Shown one piece after another: positions 1 to 9,088 of a DNA stretch of 64,000 bases. A model generated the notes under the pieces. The model saw nothing but the letters and a program-made list of their open reading frames with translations. It was not told where the DNA came from and did no database searches. Each line of letters opens with the position of its first letter. Position 1 is the stretch's first letter. Position numbers and translations under genes: made by a program. Origin of the DNA: Rheinheimera pacifica (GTDB lineage Bacteria; Pseudomonadota; Gammaproteobacteria; Enterobacterales; Alteromonadaceae); contig NZ_JANUEM010000001.1 of the NCBI RefSeq assembly GCF_024809855.1, positions 186,001 through 250,000 on the forward strand. The letters run 5' to 3'.

Positions 1-1005
1 TTTGCCCGCGTGTTGGTGATGACACCAACCCGTGAACTGGCATATCAGGTATACGACGAATTTAAACACTTTACCCAGTTTACCGAGCTTAATGTGGGCG
101 TAATTACCGGTGGTATTAACTACGGCAGCCACAAAGATACACTGGAAAAAAACAACGATATTCTTATCGCCACACCCGGCCGGTTAACCGAGTACCTGGA
201 TGAAGAAAGCTTTCAGGCTGATGAAGTAGAACTGCTGATCTTAGATGAAGCCGACCGTATGCTGGACATGGGCTTTATTGGCGAGATGAACCGCATAGTA
301 TTGGAAGCACGCCGCCGCCGGCAGACATTTTTATTTTCAGCCACGCTGGAAGGCGCTAATTTAGAACGGTTTGCCGCACGCGCGTTAAAAGAGCCGGAGC
401 GGGTTGAAGCCATACCATCACGTAAAGAAAACGCCAAAATTCTGCAATGGGTACATTTAGCTGACGACGCCCAGCATAAACTGGCTCTGCTTATTCATCT
501 GTTAAAGCAGCCGGATGTCACCAAAACCATCGTGTTTATTAAAACCCGTGAGCGCCTGGCAAGCCTTACCGGCCAGCTGGAAACAGCAGGCTTACGCTGC
601 GGCTGGTTACAGGGTGAAATGCCACAGGATAAACGTATGCAGGCGGTTGAGCGTTTCAGCTCTGGCCGGGTAAATATTTTACTGGCAACCGATATTGCCG
701 CCCGCGGCCTGGATATTGACGATGTAAGCCACGTGATTAACTTTGATATGCCGCGCAGTGCCGACGTGTACCTGCACCGCATTGGCCGCACCGGCCGCGC
801 CGGTAAAAAAGGCACCGCAATATCACTGATTGAAGCGCACGATATCGCTATTCTGGCTAAAGTAGAGCGCTACATTGAGCAAAAACTAAAACGCCGCGTA
901 ATAGAAGCACTACGGCCGAAAAACAAAGAAGCCAGAGTACCGGTGAAAAAGAAAAAGCCCACCAAAGCCGCAGCGAAAAAAGCGGAAAAAAAGACGAAAA
1001 AGTAA
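1..1005 (+). CDS. srmB: ATP-dependent DEAD-box RNA helicase SrmB (5' end outside window)
   Basis: RNA helicase that unwinds rRNA structure during assembly of the large ribosomal subunit. The reading frame is open from base 1, so the N-terminal Q-motif and Walker A lie outside the window. From the first internal Met (base 10) the visible motifs are Ia PTRELA (residues 6-11), TPGR (55-58), DEAD (79-82), SAT (110-112), the motif V region ATDIAARGLDI and motif VI HRIGRTGRAG. The phrases NFDMPRS and KGTAISLIEAHD, and a Lys-rich basic tail, match SrmB better than RhlE, RhlB or DeaD. The tail is shorter than in E. coli SrmB. A GC-rich hairpin follows the stop. Confidence 0.9.
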   Translation, partial: FARVLVMTPTRELAYQVYDEFKHFTQFTELNVGVITGGINYGSHKDTLEKNNDILIATPGRLTEYLDEESFQADEVELLILDEADRMLDMGFIGEMNRIVLEARRRRQTFLFSATLEGANLERFAARALKEPERVEAIPSRKENAKILQWVHLADDAQHKLALLIHLLKQPDVTKTIVFIKTRERLASLTGQLETAGLRCGWLQGEMPQDKRMQAVERFSSGRVNILLATDIAARGLDIDDVSHVINFDMPRSADVYLHRIGRTGRAGKKGTAISLIEAHDIAILAKVERYIEQKLKRRVIEALRPKNKEARVPVKKKKPTKAAAKKAEKKTKK

Positions 1006-1021
1006 GCTAAACCTCTGGCAA

Positions 1022-1046
1022 CCGCCGCTCGCAAAAACAGCGGCGG
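1022..1046 (+). terminator. Possible terminator hairpin after srmB
   Basis: An 8-bp GC stem (CCGCCGCT, 1022-1029, with AGCGGCGG, 1039-1046) closes a 9-nt loop just after the srmB stop. The run of T expected for a rho-independent terminator is weak (CTATCGCATTTT), so this may only be a 3'-end stabilising hairpin. Confidence 0.35.
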
Positions 1047-1151
1047 CTATCGCATTTTAACTGTGCAATCTTGGAATTATTTAGTTAAGCTGCTATTGGT
1101 AGTTTGAATAAATTATTAGCTCAGTAAATTGATAGCCAGTGGAGTTGCTTA

Positions 1152-2204
1152 ATGGACAAAAGACAATTTATAAAAAACTGTGCCCTTACCGCCGCCCTGT
1201 TACCTCTGGCCGGTTGTAGCAGCGTAATAGCCGCACCTGCAGGTGCTAACAACAAACGCCTGTTGCCACTGGCTTTAAACAAGGGCGATACCGTTGCCCT
1301 GGTTAGCCCCTCTAAAGCCACCGATGAAGCCCTGGATTTACAGATTGCCCAGGAAGTGATGCAGGCGCTTGGTTTTAAGGTAAAAACCGGCAAACACCTT
1401 GCCGCCCGCCGTGGCCATTTGGCCGGTACCGACGCAGAGCGTGCTGCCGATATTAATGCCATGTTTGCCGACAAAGAGGTAAAAGCCATTATTTGCCTGC
1501 GCGGTGGCTCGGGTGCCGCCCGTTTACTGCCGTTGCTTGACTACAAGCTTATTCGTAACAACCCCAAGGTTTTACTGGGCTATTCCGACATTACCGCACT
1601 GCATAATGCTATTCATGCCCAAACCGGCTTAGTCAGCTTCCACGGCCCTAATGGAACAGGTAGCTGGAACAGCTTTAATGCCGATCAGTTTCAGCGGGTA
1701 TTTTTCGATCGCGAGTTAATGCAGTACCAAAATGTGCTGGATGCCAAAGACGAGCTGGTAGCCCGGCAAAACCGCACGGTAACCATTACCGGTGGTAAGG
1801 TGCAGGGTGAGCTGGTAGGCGGTAACCTTACGGTGTTAACCGCCCTGGCAGGCTCACCTTATTTACCCGACTTCACCGGCAAAATCTTGTTTTTAGAAGA
1901 TGTAGAAGAAGCGCCCTACCGCGTAGATCGCATGTTAAGCACGTTAAAACTGATGGGCGCACTGGATAAAATTGCCGGTTTTATTTTTGGTGAATGTACC
2001 GCCTGTCGCCCCAGCGGGGGCTATGGCTGGCTGACAATGGATCAGATTTTTGAAGACCACATTAAACCACTTAATATACCAGCGTACCGTGGCGCCATGA
2101 TTGGCCACATACGCCAGCAGTTTATTGTGCCGGTGGGTGGCAAAGTAGAAATGGATGCTGATGCAGGTACTTTCCGTTTGCTGGAAAGTGTGTTTCAGAG
2201 TTAA
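1152..2204 (+). CDS. Peptidase S66 (LD-carboxypeptidase family) lipoprotein
   Basis: Predicted LD-carboxypeptidase of the LdcA/S66 family, which removes the terminal D-Ala from murein tetrapeptides in cell-wall recycling. The ATG follows GGAG at 1141-1144. The N-terminus is an export signal ending in a lipobox (LAGC, Cys about residue 22), so the product is probably a lipoprotein, unlike the cytoplasmic E. coli LdcA. The nucleophile Ser sits in GYSDIT; the later LEDVEEAPYRVDR segment and the His of MIGHIR supply the remaining family active-site region. The 350-residue length suits a full S66 enzyme plus signal. It is a single gene convergent with gsk, with a large palindrome after its stop. 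Cell-wall recycling is also represented by the ampG-like gene at 54.1 kb. Confidence 0.85.
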   Translation: MDKRQFIKNCALTAALLPLAGCSSVIAAPAGANNKRLLPLALNKGDTVALVSPSKATDEALDLQIAQEVMQALGFKVKTGKHLAARRGHLAGTDAERAADINAMFADKEVKAIICLRGGSGAARLLPLLDYKLIRNNPKVLLGYSDITALHNAIHAQTGLVSFHGPNGTGSWNSFNADQFQRVFFDRELMQYQNVLDAKDELVARQNRTVTITGGKVQGELVGGNLTVLTALAGSPYLPDFTGKILFLEDVEEAPYRVDRMLSTLKLMGALDKIAGFIFGECTACRPSGGYGWLTMDQIFEDHIKPLNIPAYRGAMIGHIRQQFIVPVGGKVEMDADAGTFRLLESVFQS

Positions 2205-2220
2205 CTAACCCGGAGTGATA

Positions 2221-2331
2221 GCGCTGCGCAGGTGGGCGTCCCGGTGCGCAGCCACAGAGTGTCTGAGCAAGCCAGGGATGGCTTGCGAGTTGCTGTGGCG
2301 AGCACAGCGGGATTGCCCACTGGAGCAGCGC
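2221..2331. repeat. 111-nt nested palindromic element between ldcA-like and gsk
   Basis: Nearly the whole gap between the two convergent genes folds on itself. Nested complementary arms are: GCGCTGC 2221-2227 with GCAGCGC 2325-2331; GTGGGC 2232-2237 with GCCCAC 2315-2320; TCCCG 2239-2243 with CGGGA 2308-2312; GTGC 2244-2247 with GCAC 2302-2305; GCCACAG 2251-2257 with CTGTGGC 2293-2299; and a terminal hairpin CAAGCCA 2268-2274, loop GGGA, TGGCTTG 2279-2285. There is no T tract, so a simple terminator is unlikely. It looks like an intergenic palindromic repeat (REP or MITE-like) or a structured RNA end. No second copy is seen in the window. Short open frames across it are treated as non-coding. 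Confidence 0.7.
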
Positions 2332-2352
2332 CACACCAGGCTCAATGCCCTA

Positions 2353-3651
2353 TCATCTCTCCCAGTAAGCTTCTTCCAGGCTATCCTCACGCTCTGGCAG
2401 GCCTTTAGATAAGCGCGGTGCATTCTGCACCAGAATTTCGTAACTTACCCGGTTAGCATACTTACAAATTTGTGCGAATGAGGAATACGCCAGATACGGC
2501 TGCTCATGCTTGCCCGACAATGGCTGCACCTGCTTGTGGAAATGATTTGCCGCCATATCATGCAATATTGCCGACAGCGCCCCATCGCCAGCCCCATTAG
2601 TGTTTTTAATCCGCTCCGGCCCACCCAGATACGGATCGATATGTGAATACACTTTCAGTGGTTTGTCACAGTTAGCATGCAGCATTGGCCGGCTGAACTC
2701 ATACTGGTTAAAATCGGCCAGACTGGCCGATTTAATCGGGTTACTGCTCTCACGTTTAACATTGTCGTCGGTGTGGCCACACAGGTATAAGCCCTCAGGC
2801 CCGGCAGTGATCAGCACCATATCGGTGTGATCCAATATTGCCTCGGCGGCTTTAAGCGGATCGGCAAAACCGGTTAAGGCTTCAGCTTCCAGTTCGTTCA
2901 TTGCCAGTACGTTAACGTACTCTTTAATGGTGAGCAGAATTTGCTCGCGGTTTTCTTCTACCAAATGCCGGGTGCCCAGGCTCATTACCACCGGCACATT
3001 ATGCGCTTTGGCATCCTGCAGGGCTTTTAACATCGCCTGCTGAATAGGCTGATCGGTAGCACGTAGCGGGTAAGCACTAACAACAAAAGCCGCAGCCCCG
3101 GCAATGATATCAGTAGGAATGTAATCCGGGCTTAGCTCATCCATATCGCTGGGGTCGATAACAAAGGTGCGCTCGCCGTCCGGTGTTATCATAGTAATTC
3201 CCCGGCCAATATCACCTGCCACACCCTGTAAATGGTTCATATCTACTTTCGAGCTGGTGTGGCAAACATAGTGATACGCCGGTGAGCCCAGTGCAATATT
3301 GGCCGACATAACACCCAGCAGCACTGATTTATCATCAGCCAGTACAGAATAATTGTGGATGGTGTTGCCGATAGTGCCACCGGCGAAATGATCTGATATG
3401 GCCTGCTGTGCTACCAGTTCCTGGTAAATAAGGTTGGCTTTACCGTGCTCTACCAGGTTAGATAAACCTTTGCGGATATTATACTTTTGCAGAAATTCAT
3501 CGCTAACGCTGGCCACTACATCAACAATAGTTTGATCCAGGCCAACGATATAGGTATCCAGTTCCGGCCGCACTTCAAAGCTGGGTAGCTGAGGTTTGGG
3601 CTGGGATACCGGGAAATAATGTTTAATTTTACGCAGGCCGGGAAATTTCAT
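2353..3651 (-). CDS. gsk: Inosine-guanosine kinase
   Basis: Phosphorylates inosine and guanosine to IMP and GMP in cytoplasmic purine salvage. It is a PfkB/ribokinase-fold protein of 432 residues, close to the E. coli Gsk length, and similarity runs from end to end: MKFPG..K.KHYFPV at the start, FAGGTIGNT.HNYSVLADD near 90-110, and the C-terminal PfkB signature NTNGAGDGAL with the catalytic Asp, then CKYANRVSYE and GLPEREDSLEE. The ATG at 3651 fits the E. coli start. It runs in the same direction as yaaA upstream but is separated from it by a terminator hairpin, so it is probably transcribed alone. Confidence 0.95.
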   Translation of the reverse strand: MKFPGLRKIKHYFPVSQPKPQLPSFEVRPELDTYIVGLDQTIVDVVASVSDEFLQKYNIRKGLSNLVEHGKANLIYQELVAQQAISDHFAGGTIGNTIHNYSVLADDKSVLLGVMSANIALGSPAYHYVCHTSSKVDMNHLQGVAGDIGRGITMITPDGERTFVIDPSDMDELSPDYIPTDIIAGAAAFVVSAYPLRATDQPIQQAMLKALQDAKAHNVPVVMSLGTRHLVEENREQILLTIKEYVNVLAMNELEAEALTGFADPLKAAEAILDHTDMVLITAGPEGLYLCGHTDDNVKRESSNPIKSASLADFNQYEFSRPMLHANCDKPLKVYSHIDPYLGGPERIKNTNGAGDGALSAILHDMAANHFHKQVQPLSGKHEQPYLAYSSFAQICKYANRVSYEILVQNAPRLSKGLPEREDSLEEAYWER

Positions 3652-3702
3652 TTGTTACAACACCACTGGCACGCCGTTACCGGCAAAGAGCGGCATTGTA
3701 AC

Positions 3703-3724
3703 AAAAAAGCCTGCGCCGGCGCAG
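3703..3724 (-). terminator. Rho-independent terminator after yaaA
   Basis: On the minus strand the palindrome CTGCGCCGGCGCAG (3711-3724) is followed by GC and six T (A run at 3703-3708). It lies between the yaaA stop (3728) and the gsk start (3651). Confidence 0.65.
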
Positions 3725-3727
3725 TGC

Positions 3728-4504
3728 TTATTCAGCGCTGTGGCGCAAAAATACCGGTTCGTCAGCGCTTGATTGTTCAGCACTATATTGATATCCCGCT
3801 AAATCAAAGCCTTTCAGTTGTTCTGCTGTAGTCAGACGCTTTTCAATGATATAGCGCGCCATCAGGCCGCGGGCTTTTTTGGCAAAAAAGCTGATAATTT
3901 TATACTGGCCGTTTTTAAAATCTTTAAACACGGGTGATATCAGCCGGCCCTGCAGCAGCTTAGGTTTGACCGCCTTAAAATATTCTTGCGACGCCAGGTT
4001 AACCACTACCTCAGTTTGTAATACGCTAAGCTGCTGGTTTAACTGCTCAGTAATACTGTTTTGCCAGAAAGCGTATAGATCTTTGCCATGCGGGTTTGCT
4101 AGTTTGGTGCCCATTTCCAGCCGGTAAGGTTGCATTAAATCCAGTGGCCGCAGTACACCATATAAGCCACTTAAAATACGCAAATGCTGCTGGGCAAAAG
4201 CAATATCGTCAGCCGTTAAACTGGCAGCATCCAGCCCTTGATATACATCGCCGTTAAAGGCAAATAAGGCTGCTTTGGCATTGTCTTCTGTAAAAGGCAA
4301 TTGCCACTGGGCAAAACGGGCAGCATTTAAGCCCGCCAGTTTATCGCTGATATGCATCAGTGAAGATAAATCAGCCGGGGTCAGGCTTTTACAAATTTCG
4401 GCCAGTTGCTGGCTTTGTGCCAGCATATCCGGCTGGGTAACCTGCAGTGGCTGTGCCAGCGGCTGAAAATCAAGATCCTTTGCAGGAGATACAAGCAACA
4501 ACAT
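3728..4504 (-). CDS. yaaA: YaaA family peroxide-stress protein (UPF0246/DUF328)
   Basis: YaaA lowers intracellular free iron and limits Fenton damage during peroxide stress in E. coli; it is a cytoplasmic DNA-binding-fold protein. The 258-residue length is typical. Family hallmarks visible are the start [13 protein letters not shown], the middle [22 protein letters not shown] and LYAFWQ, and the C-terminal [15 protein letters not shown]. The ATG at 4504 is the only start compatible with the conserved N-terminus. Upstream lies the REC-TPR gene on the same strand with a 42-bp gap, so the two could be cotranscribed. A terminator follows. Confidence 0.93.
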   Translation of the reverse strand: MLLLVSPAKDLDFQPLAQPLQVTQPDMLAQSQQLAEICKSLTPADLSSLMHISDKLAGLNAARFAQWQLPFTEDNAKAALFAFNGDVYQGLDAASLTADDIAFAQQHLRILSGLYGVLRPLDLMQPYRLEMGTKLANPHGKDLYAFWQNSITEQLNQQLSVLQTEVVVNLASQEYFKAVKPKLLQGRLISPVFKDFKNGQYKIISFFAKKARGLMARYIIEKRLTTAEQLKGFDLAGYQYSAEQSSADEPVFLRHSAE

Positions 4505-4546
4505 AGATAATTCCGATTTTATTCAGGTATTAAAATAAAACCTGTG

Positions 4547-6163
4547 TTAATCAAGGTACAGCTCTGGCAACTGCGGCAACAGCTGAGCCAGACGCTGCTG
4601 GTTAGCATTGGTTAAAGCGGTGTTTTCCAACGCACCCAGTACAGCCTTAGCCAAAGGCAACAAGGCTTTGTGTGCCGGTAACTGGCCTAGTACCTGCAGC
4701 AGGTTAAGCGCCAGCCCGGCATTACACGGCATCAGCAAAAATGCCTTGCGTAGTTTTACCAGTGCAGCTTTTACATTACCTTTTTGCACAGCATCCATAC
4801 CGGCCTGGTTTAAATCGCGCAGGTGCGCTCTGAGTTCTGTTTCACGCAGCACGGCTTGTTTTGCCAGTAAACGCTGGCAACAACCCGACAGATCATCCGC
4901 AGCAAAATCAGCACTTTTTAGCACGGCAAGGTGCGCTTCAGCCTGTTTAGTATCGCCCAGGGCAAAAGCCAGGCGGGCTTTGTCCAGCTCAGCAGCAACA
5001 TGCTCAGGTTTGCTGGCAACGGTAATCTGGTTTAATTGCTGTCTGGCATCGGCAAAATTGCCCTGCAATAAACTGATGCGTGCCCGCAGTACGGCTATTT
5101 CGGGCTCTATCATATCGGTGGCCAGCTTTTGCGGCATATTCGCCAGTGCTTCACTGCTTTTTTTCAGTGCGCCGGTAAAAGCTGCTAACTCGGCGTATTG
5201 TGCCTGCTCCAGTAATAAGCGGCTTAATTGCAAATAACAATCCGGTGCGTCAAAAGCGGAAAAACGAAACTGCTGAACCAGTTTTTGTAAATATTTACTG
5301 CTATCTTCCTGCTGGCCGTTAAGCTGTAATACATCTGCCAGGGCGTAATGTGCCGCCATGTTGGTAGGTTGTAGTTTTAGCAGTTCAGTTAGTTGTTCCT
5401 GTGCTTTGGCTAAGTCAGCCTGCAACAAATAACACCGGGCCAGCAACTCTATAGCTTCAGGGCGAATATCATCCTGCTCTGCCAGTTGCAGTAATAGCTG
5501 CTCAGCACTATCCCACTGCTGCAGTTTTACCATGGCGGCAGCGGCACCCAGGCGGGCCCAGCTAAAATCGCGTTGCTGCTGAATTTTGCTGTACAGCTGC
5601 GCTGCCGCGTTATATTCGCCTTGTGCCAGCAGCAGTTCGCCTTTTAAGCGCAGGGCCTGTAACGGGTTTGCTGAACCGGCTTTCAGGGCTTCGTCCAGCT
5701 CCAGCAAGGCGTTGGCTAAATCGGCCTGTTTAATGGCCTGATAAACCTTACGTAGTGCGGTGCGGTTTTGCCAGGCTTTAGCCAGCCGTTTTTCCAGCTC
5801 GACATAGGAGAACGGCTTTAATACAAAATGATCGGGGGTACCCTGCAATACACCAAACATTGGTAAACGTTGGGGTTCGGTACTCATCAAAACAAAACAG
5901 CAAGCGGTTTTAATCGCCCCAAGTGCAGACAACTCGTTAAACAACTGCAGTGCGTCTTTACCGTCACCCAGATTAAAATCAGCCAGAATAAAGTCGAAGC
6001 TGTGCCGTCTGGCCGGAGATATAGCCTGCATTGCGTCAGCAACAGCGGTAATATCATCGAAACCAATTTGCTGTAACATGCCCTTAATAGAGGCACGCAC
6101 CGGCTCACAGTCTTCGATTAACAGAAGTTTTTTGCTTTTATAAAAGCTGGTTTGGAAGATCAT
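4547..6163 (-). CDS. Response regulator with C-terminal TPR repeats
   Basis: Two-part protein of 538 residues. Residues about 11-125 are a receiver (REC) domain: acidic pair in LLIEDCE (E17, D18), phosphoacceptor D62 in ADFNLGDG, and conserved K115 in FVLKPFS. Residues about 130-530 are helical and built of tetratricopeptide-like repeats (for example LKGELLLAQGEYNAAAQLYSKI and AHYALADVLQLNGQQEDS). There is no DNA-binding or enzymatic output domain, so the TPR array probably binds a partner protein. No cognate kinase is adjacent; two sensor kinases occur elsewhere in the window (32.8 and 36.5 kb). It is divergent from tal. The biological role is not known to me. Confidence 0.8.
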   Translation of the reverse strand: MIFQTSFYKSKKLLLIEDCEPVRASIKGMLQQIGFDDITAVADAMQAISPARRHSFDFILADFNLGDGKDALQLFNELSALGAIKTACCFVLMSTEPQRLPMFGVLQGTPDHFVLKPFSYVELEKRLAKAWQNRTALRKVYQAIKQADLANALLELDEALKAGSANPLQALRLKGELLLAQGEYNAAAQLYSKIQQQRDFSWARLGAAAAMVKLQQWDSAEQLLLQLAEQDDIRPEAIELLARCYLLQADLAKAQEQLTELLKLQPTNMAAHYALADVLQLNGQQEDSSKYLQKLVQQFRFSAFDAPDCYLQLSRLLLEQAQYAELAAFTGALKKSSEALANMPQKLATDMIEPEIAVLRARISLLQGNFADARQQLNQITVASKPEHVAAELDKARLAFALGDTKQAEAHLAVLKSADFAADDLSGCCQRLLAKQAVLRETELRAHLRDLNQAGMDAVQKGNVKAALVKLRKAFLLMPCNAGLALNLLQVLGQLPAHKALLPLAKAVLGALENTALTNANQQRLAQLLPQLPELYLD

Positions 6164-6294
6164 CGAGATCCTGTGCTAATTTACACTGAAACAAAATATG
6201 GCCTTTTACGCCCGGCAAAAACAGGCAATATAGTAACTTACTTTACGCCACGCAACGCTAATGTAGTTAAAATCCGGTTCGCACCGAACTTTGT

Positions 6295-6309
6295 TGTAAT
6301 ATTCCTACA
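6295..6309. promoter_or_regulatory. HexR-like operator upstream of tal-pgi
   Basis: TGTAATATTCCTACA is a 15-bp sequence with TGTA/TACA ends, matching the length and outer bases of the HexR palindrome described for Shewanella and relatives (TGTAATTAAATTACA-like). It abuts the -35 element of the tal promoter. A second half-site (TGTAGTTAAAA) starts at 6262. HexR control of tal is known from related bacteria; here it is inferred. Confidence 0.45.
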
Positions 6310-6313
6310 TTAA

Positions 6314-6342
6314 TTGCTTATTAAACGCTACATCACTAGAAT
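6314..6342 (+). promoter_or_regulatory. Sigma70-type promoter of tal-pgi
   Basis: TTGCTT (6314-6319), a 17-bp spacer and TAGAAT (6337-6342) form a good -35/-10 pair about 30 bp before the tal ATG. The -10 is flanked by a 5-bp inverted repeat (ATCAC at 6332-6336, GTGAT at 6343-6347), a possible extra protein contact. Confidence 0.6.
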
Positions 6343-6370
6343 GTGATCAAAAATACGGTAATAAAACAAT

Positions 6371-7321
6371 ATGAGCGACTTACTTACCCAGCTAAAAGCA
6401 GTGACCACTGTTGTAGTAGACAGCGGCGATTTGACCGCCATTGAGCAGTTCCGTCCGGTAGATGCTACCACTAATCCCAGCTTATTGTTAAATGCCAGCC
6501 AGCTGGAATTTGCCAAGCCAGTGTTAGCCGGTGCGGTGGCCTACGCTAAAAGTAAAGCCAGCACGGCTGAAGCCCGGCTTAGCCTGGCATCAGACAAATT
6601 TGCCGTCGATATCGGCACAGCCATCAGTAAGCTGGTGCCAGGCCGGGTATCTACCGAAGTTGATGCCCGTTTGTCTTTTGATACTGATGCCACTATAGCT
6701 AAAGCCCGCCAATTGGTTGCGCTTTACAAAGAAAACGGCATAGGCACTGAGCGCATTCTGATTAAAATTGCCTCTACCTGGGAAGGTATTCAGGCCGCAC
6801 GCCAGTTAGAGCAGGAAGGCATTCAATGTAACCTGACGCTGCTGTTTCATATGGCTCAGGCCCGCGCCTGCGCTGAAGCCGGTGTGTATTTAATTTCACC
6901 TTTTGTTGGCCGCATTCTGGATTGGTACAAAGCCAGCACCGGGCAGGATTACACAGCTGAAACCGACCCGGGCGTAATATCAGTACGTGAAATTTACCGC
7001 TTTTACAAACAACATGGTTTTAAAACCGTGGTGATGGGCGCCAGCTTCCGTAACGTAGGCGAAGTATTAGCCCTGGCCGGTTGTGACCGCTTAACCATTA
7101 GCCCAGGCTTACTGGCTGAACTTAGCCAGCAGCAAGGCGAGCTGACCGTGCATTTAACCGATAGCGGTGCCACCAGCCCGGCACCGGAACAACTGAGCCA
7201 AAGCCAGTTCCGCTGGGCATTAAATGAAGATGCTATGGCGACAGAAAAGCTGGCTGAAGGTATTCGCAAATTTGCTATTGACCAACGTAAGCTGGAACAG
7301 TTGATCCAGCAGGCACTTTAA
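6371..7321 (+). CDS. tal: Transaldolase
   Basis: Transfers dihydroxyacetone units between sedoheptulose-7-P and glyceraldehyde-3-P in the non-oxidative pentose phosphate pathway (cytoplasm). It is 316 residues, the standard length of class I TalA/TalB. Catalytic residues fall at the same positions as in E. coli TalB: Schiff-base K132 in [12 protein letters not shown]17, N35 in DATTNPS and E96 in VSTEVDAR. The pgi gene follows 26 bp later in the same direction, making a tal-pgi operon that links the pentose pathway to glycolysis. A promoter and a HexR-like site lie just upstream. Confidence 0.96.
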   Translation: MSDLLTQLKAVTTVVVDSGDLTAIEQFRPVDATTNPSLLLNASQLEFAKPVLAGAVAYAKSKASTAEARLSLASDKFAVDIGTAISKLVPGRVSTEVDARLSFDTDATIAKARQLVALYKENGIGTERILIKIASTWEGIQAARQLEQEGIQCNLTLLFHMAQARACAEAGVYLISPFVGRILDWYKASTGQDYTAETDPGVISVREIYRFYKQHGFKTVVMGASFRNVGEVLALAGCDRLTISPGLLAELSQQQGELTVHLTDSGATSPAPEQLSQSQFRWALNEDAMATEKLAEGIRKFAIDQRKLEQLIQQAL

Positions 7322-7347
7322 TCACACATTTTTCACGGGAGTAGAGT

Positions 7348-8967
7348 ATGTCAGGTTCCGCATTGTCTGGTCTTAAACAGCTGGCAGCAAAACACATTTC
7401 GTTACGCCAGGCGTTTAAAACTGATCCTGGCCGGGCTAACCGTTTTAACACTGAAGCTTGCGGTATTACCCTTGATTACTCGAAAAACCTGATTGATGAC
7501 CAAAGCTGGCAGGCACTGCAGCAACTGGCCGCACAAAGTAATATTAAGCCAGTACTGCAGGCAATGTTGGCGGGTGAAAAAATTAACAACACCGAACAGC
7601 GCACGGTATGGCACACCATGCTGCGTAAAACGGATGTGACAGGGCTTGAGCTTGATGGCGAAGATATCGGTAGCGCTATCGCCGATTGCCGCGCCAGAAT
7701 GACAGCGCTGGTCAGCCAGTTACACCGGGGCGAATATAAAGGTTACAGCGGCAAAGCCATAACTGATTTGATCTGGGTTGGTATTGGCGGCTCGTTACTT
7801 GGCCCGCAAATGGCGGTAGAGGCATTAACGCCTTATCACTGCAGCCCGGTTAAACTGCATTTTGCCGGTAATATTGACGGCGCTGTGGTATCCGATGTGG
7901 TGAAACACCTCGATCCGGCTACCACCCTGGTGTTTGTTGCGTCTAAATCATTCGGCACTGAAGAAACCAAACAAAACGCGCTGGCTGTGCGCCAATGGTT
8001 TGAAGACAACGGTGCAGACGCTGCAGCCATTGCCCGCCATTTCTGGGCTACGTCGTCTAATATTGCTGCAGCCGCAGAGTTTGGTATTGTTGAGCAAAAT
8101 ATTCTGCCGATGTGGGATTGGGTTGGCGGGCGTTATTCGTTGTGGTCAGCAATTGGCTTACCGGTAGCACTGATGATTGGCAACGAGCATTTTGTGCAGT
8201 TGCTTAAAGGCGCTGAAGCCATGGACGAGCATTTTATCAATGCACCGCAGGCTGAGAATATGCCACTGACGCTGGCACTACTGGGCATTTGGTACATTAA
8301 TGGCTTTGGCTGCCAGGCGCAGGCTTTACTGCCGTACAGCCATTATCTGCGTTTACTGCCCTCTTATGTGCAACAGCTGGACATGGAATCTAATGGCAAG
8401 AGCGTTGATACTAATGGCCAGCCGTTAACTGACGCTACCGCACCGGTGATTTGGGGCGATGCCGGCACTAACGGCCAGCATGCTTATCATCAGCTATTGC
8501 ACCAAAGCGCGCTGGCTGTGCCGGCCGATTTTATTTTGCCACTGAAACCGGCGCATAGCTTAACCGATCACCACCAGCGTTTAACGGCGCATTGCTTTGC
8601 CCAGACACAGGCATTAATGCAGGGCAAAACACTGCAGGAAGCCACAGACGAATGCCTAGCGGCAGGTATGACCGCCCAACAGGCTGCAGAGTTAGCACCG
8701 CATAAAGTATCGCCAGGTAATAAGCCCAGCAATACTCTGCTGTTGCCGGAATTATCGCCTTACTATGTTGGCGCTTTAATTGCGTTGTATGAGCATAAAG
8801 TATTCTGCCAGGGTGTGTTATGGCGCCTTAATTCGTTTGACCAGTGGGGAGTAGAACTGGGTAAACAGCTGTCTGGCCCGATTTATCAGGCATTAAGCGG
8901 AGCTGATGCCACTAAACTGGACAGTTCAACCCAGGCATTAGTTAAAGCATTTTTACAATCTAAGTAA
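7348..8967 (+). CDS. pgi: Glucose-6-phosphate isomerase
   Basis: Interconverts glucose-6-P and fructose-6-P. The 539-residue protein carries the family signatures: VGIGGSLLGPQMA (about 149-161) in the sugar-phosphate-binding SIS fold, GGRYSLWSAIGLP, DMESNGKS and the C-terminal FDQWGVELGKQL with the active-site Lys. The start ATG follows GGGAG at 7337-7341. It is second in the tal-pgi operon. No obvious terminator follows; the next gene, 121 bp away, has its own strong bidirectional terminator after it. Confidence 0.96.
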   Translation: MSGSALSGLKQLAAKHISLRQAFKTDPGRANRFNTEACGITLDYSKNLIDDQSWQALQQLAAQSNIKPVLQAMLAGEKINNTEQRTVWHTMLRKTDVTGLELDGEDIGSAIADCRARMTALVSQLHRGEYKGYSGKAITDLIWVGIGGSLLGPQMAVEALTPYHCSPVKLHFAGNIDGAVVSDVVKHLDPATTLVFVASKSFGTEETKQNALAVRQWFEDNGADAAAIARHFWATSSNIAAAAEFGIVEQNILPMWDWVGGRYSLWSAIGLPVALMIGNEHFVQLLKGAEAMDEHFINAPQAENMPLTLALLGIWYINGFGCQAQALLPYSHYLRLLPSYVQQLDMESNGKSVDTNGQPLTDATAPVIWGDAGTNGQHAYHQLLHQSALAVPADFILPLKPAHSLTDHHQRLTAHCFAQTQALMQGKTLQEATDECLAAGMTAQQAAELAPHKVSPGNKPSNTLLLPELSPYYVGALIALYEHKVFCQGVLWRLNSFDQWGVELGKQLSGPIYQALSGADATKLDSSTQALVKAFLQSK

Positions 8968-9088
8968 GCTAAATAGAGTGGTCCTGTCATAGTGTTGTCA
9001 CTTAGTTGTTTTATTTTGATACAAAATGTGGTAAATCATTTGTTGAAAATAACAACAACTATCGAACAACTATCAGAGAGGCCAAACT

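Noticed and set aside
2122-2423. Short open frames across the ldcA-gsk gap
   Set aside because: They overlap the ends of both genes and the palindromic element; the coding signal comes from the inverted repeat's GC content.
4608-5237. 209-codon plus-strand frame inside the receiver-TPR gene
   Set aside because: Ser/Ala/Cys-rich antisense shadow of Ala/Leu-rich TPR codons; the minus-strand gene has clear REC motifs.
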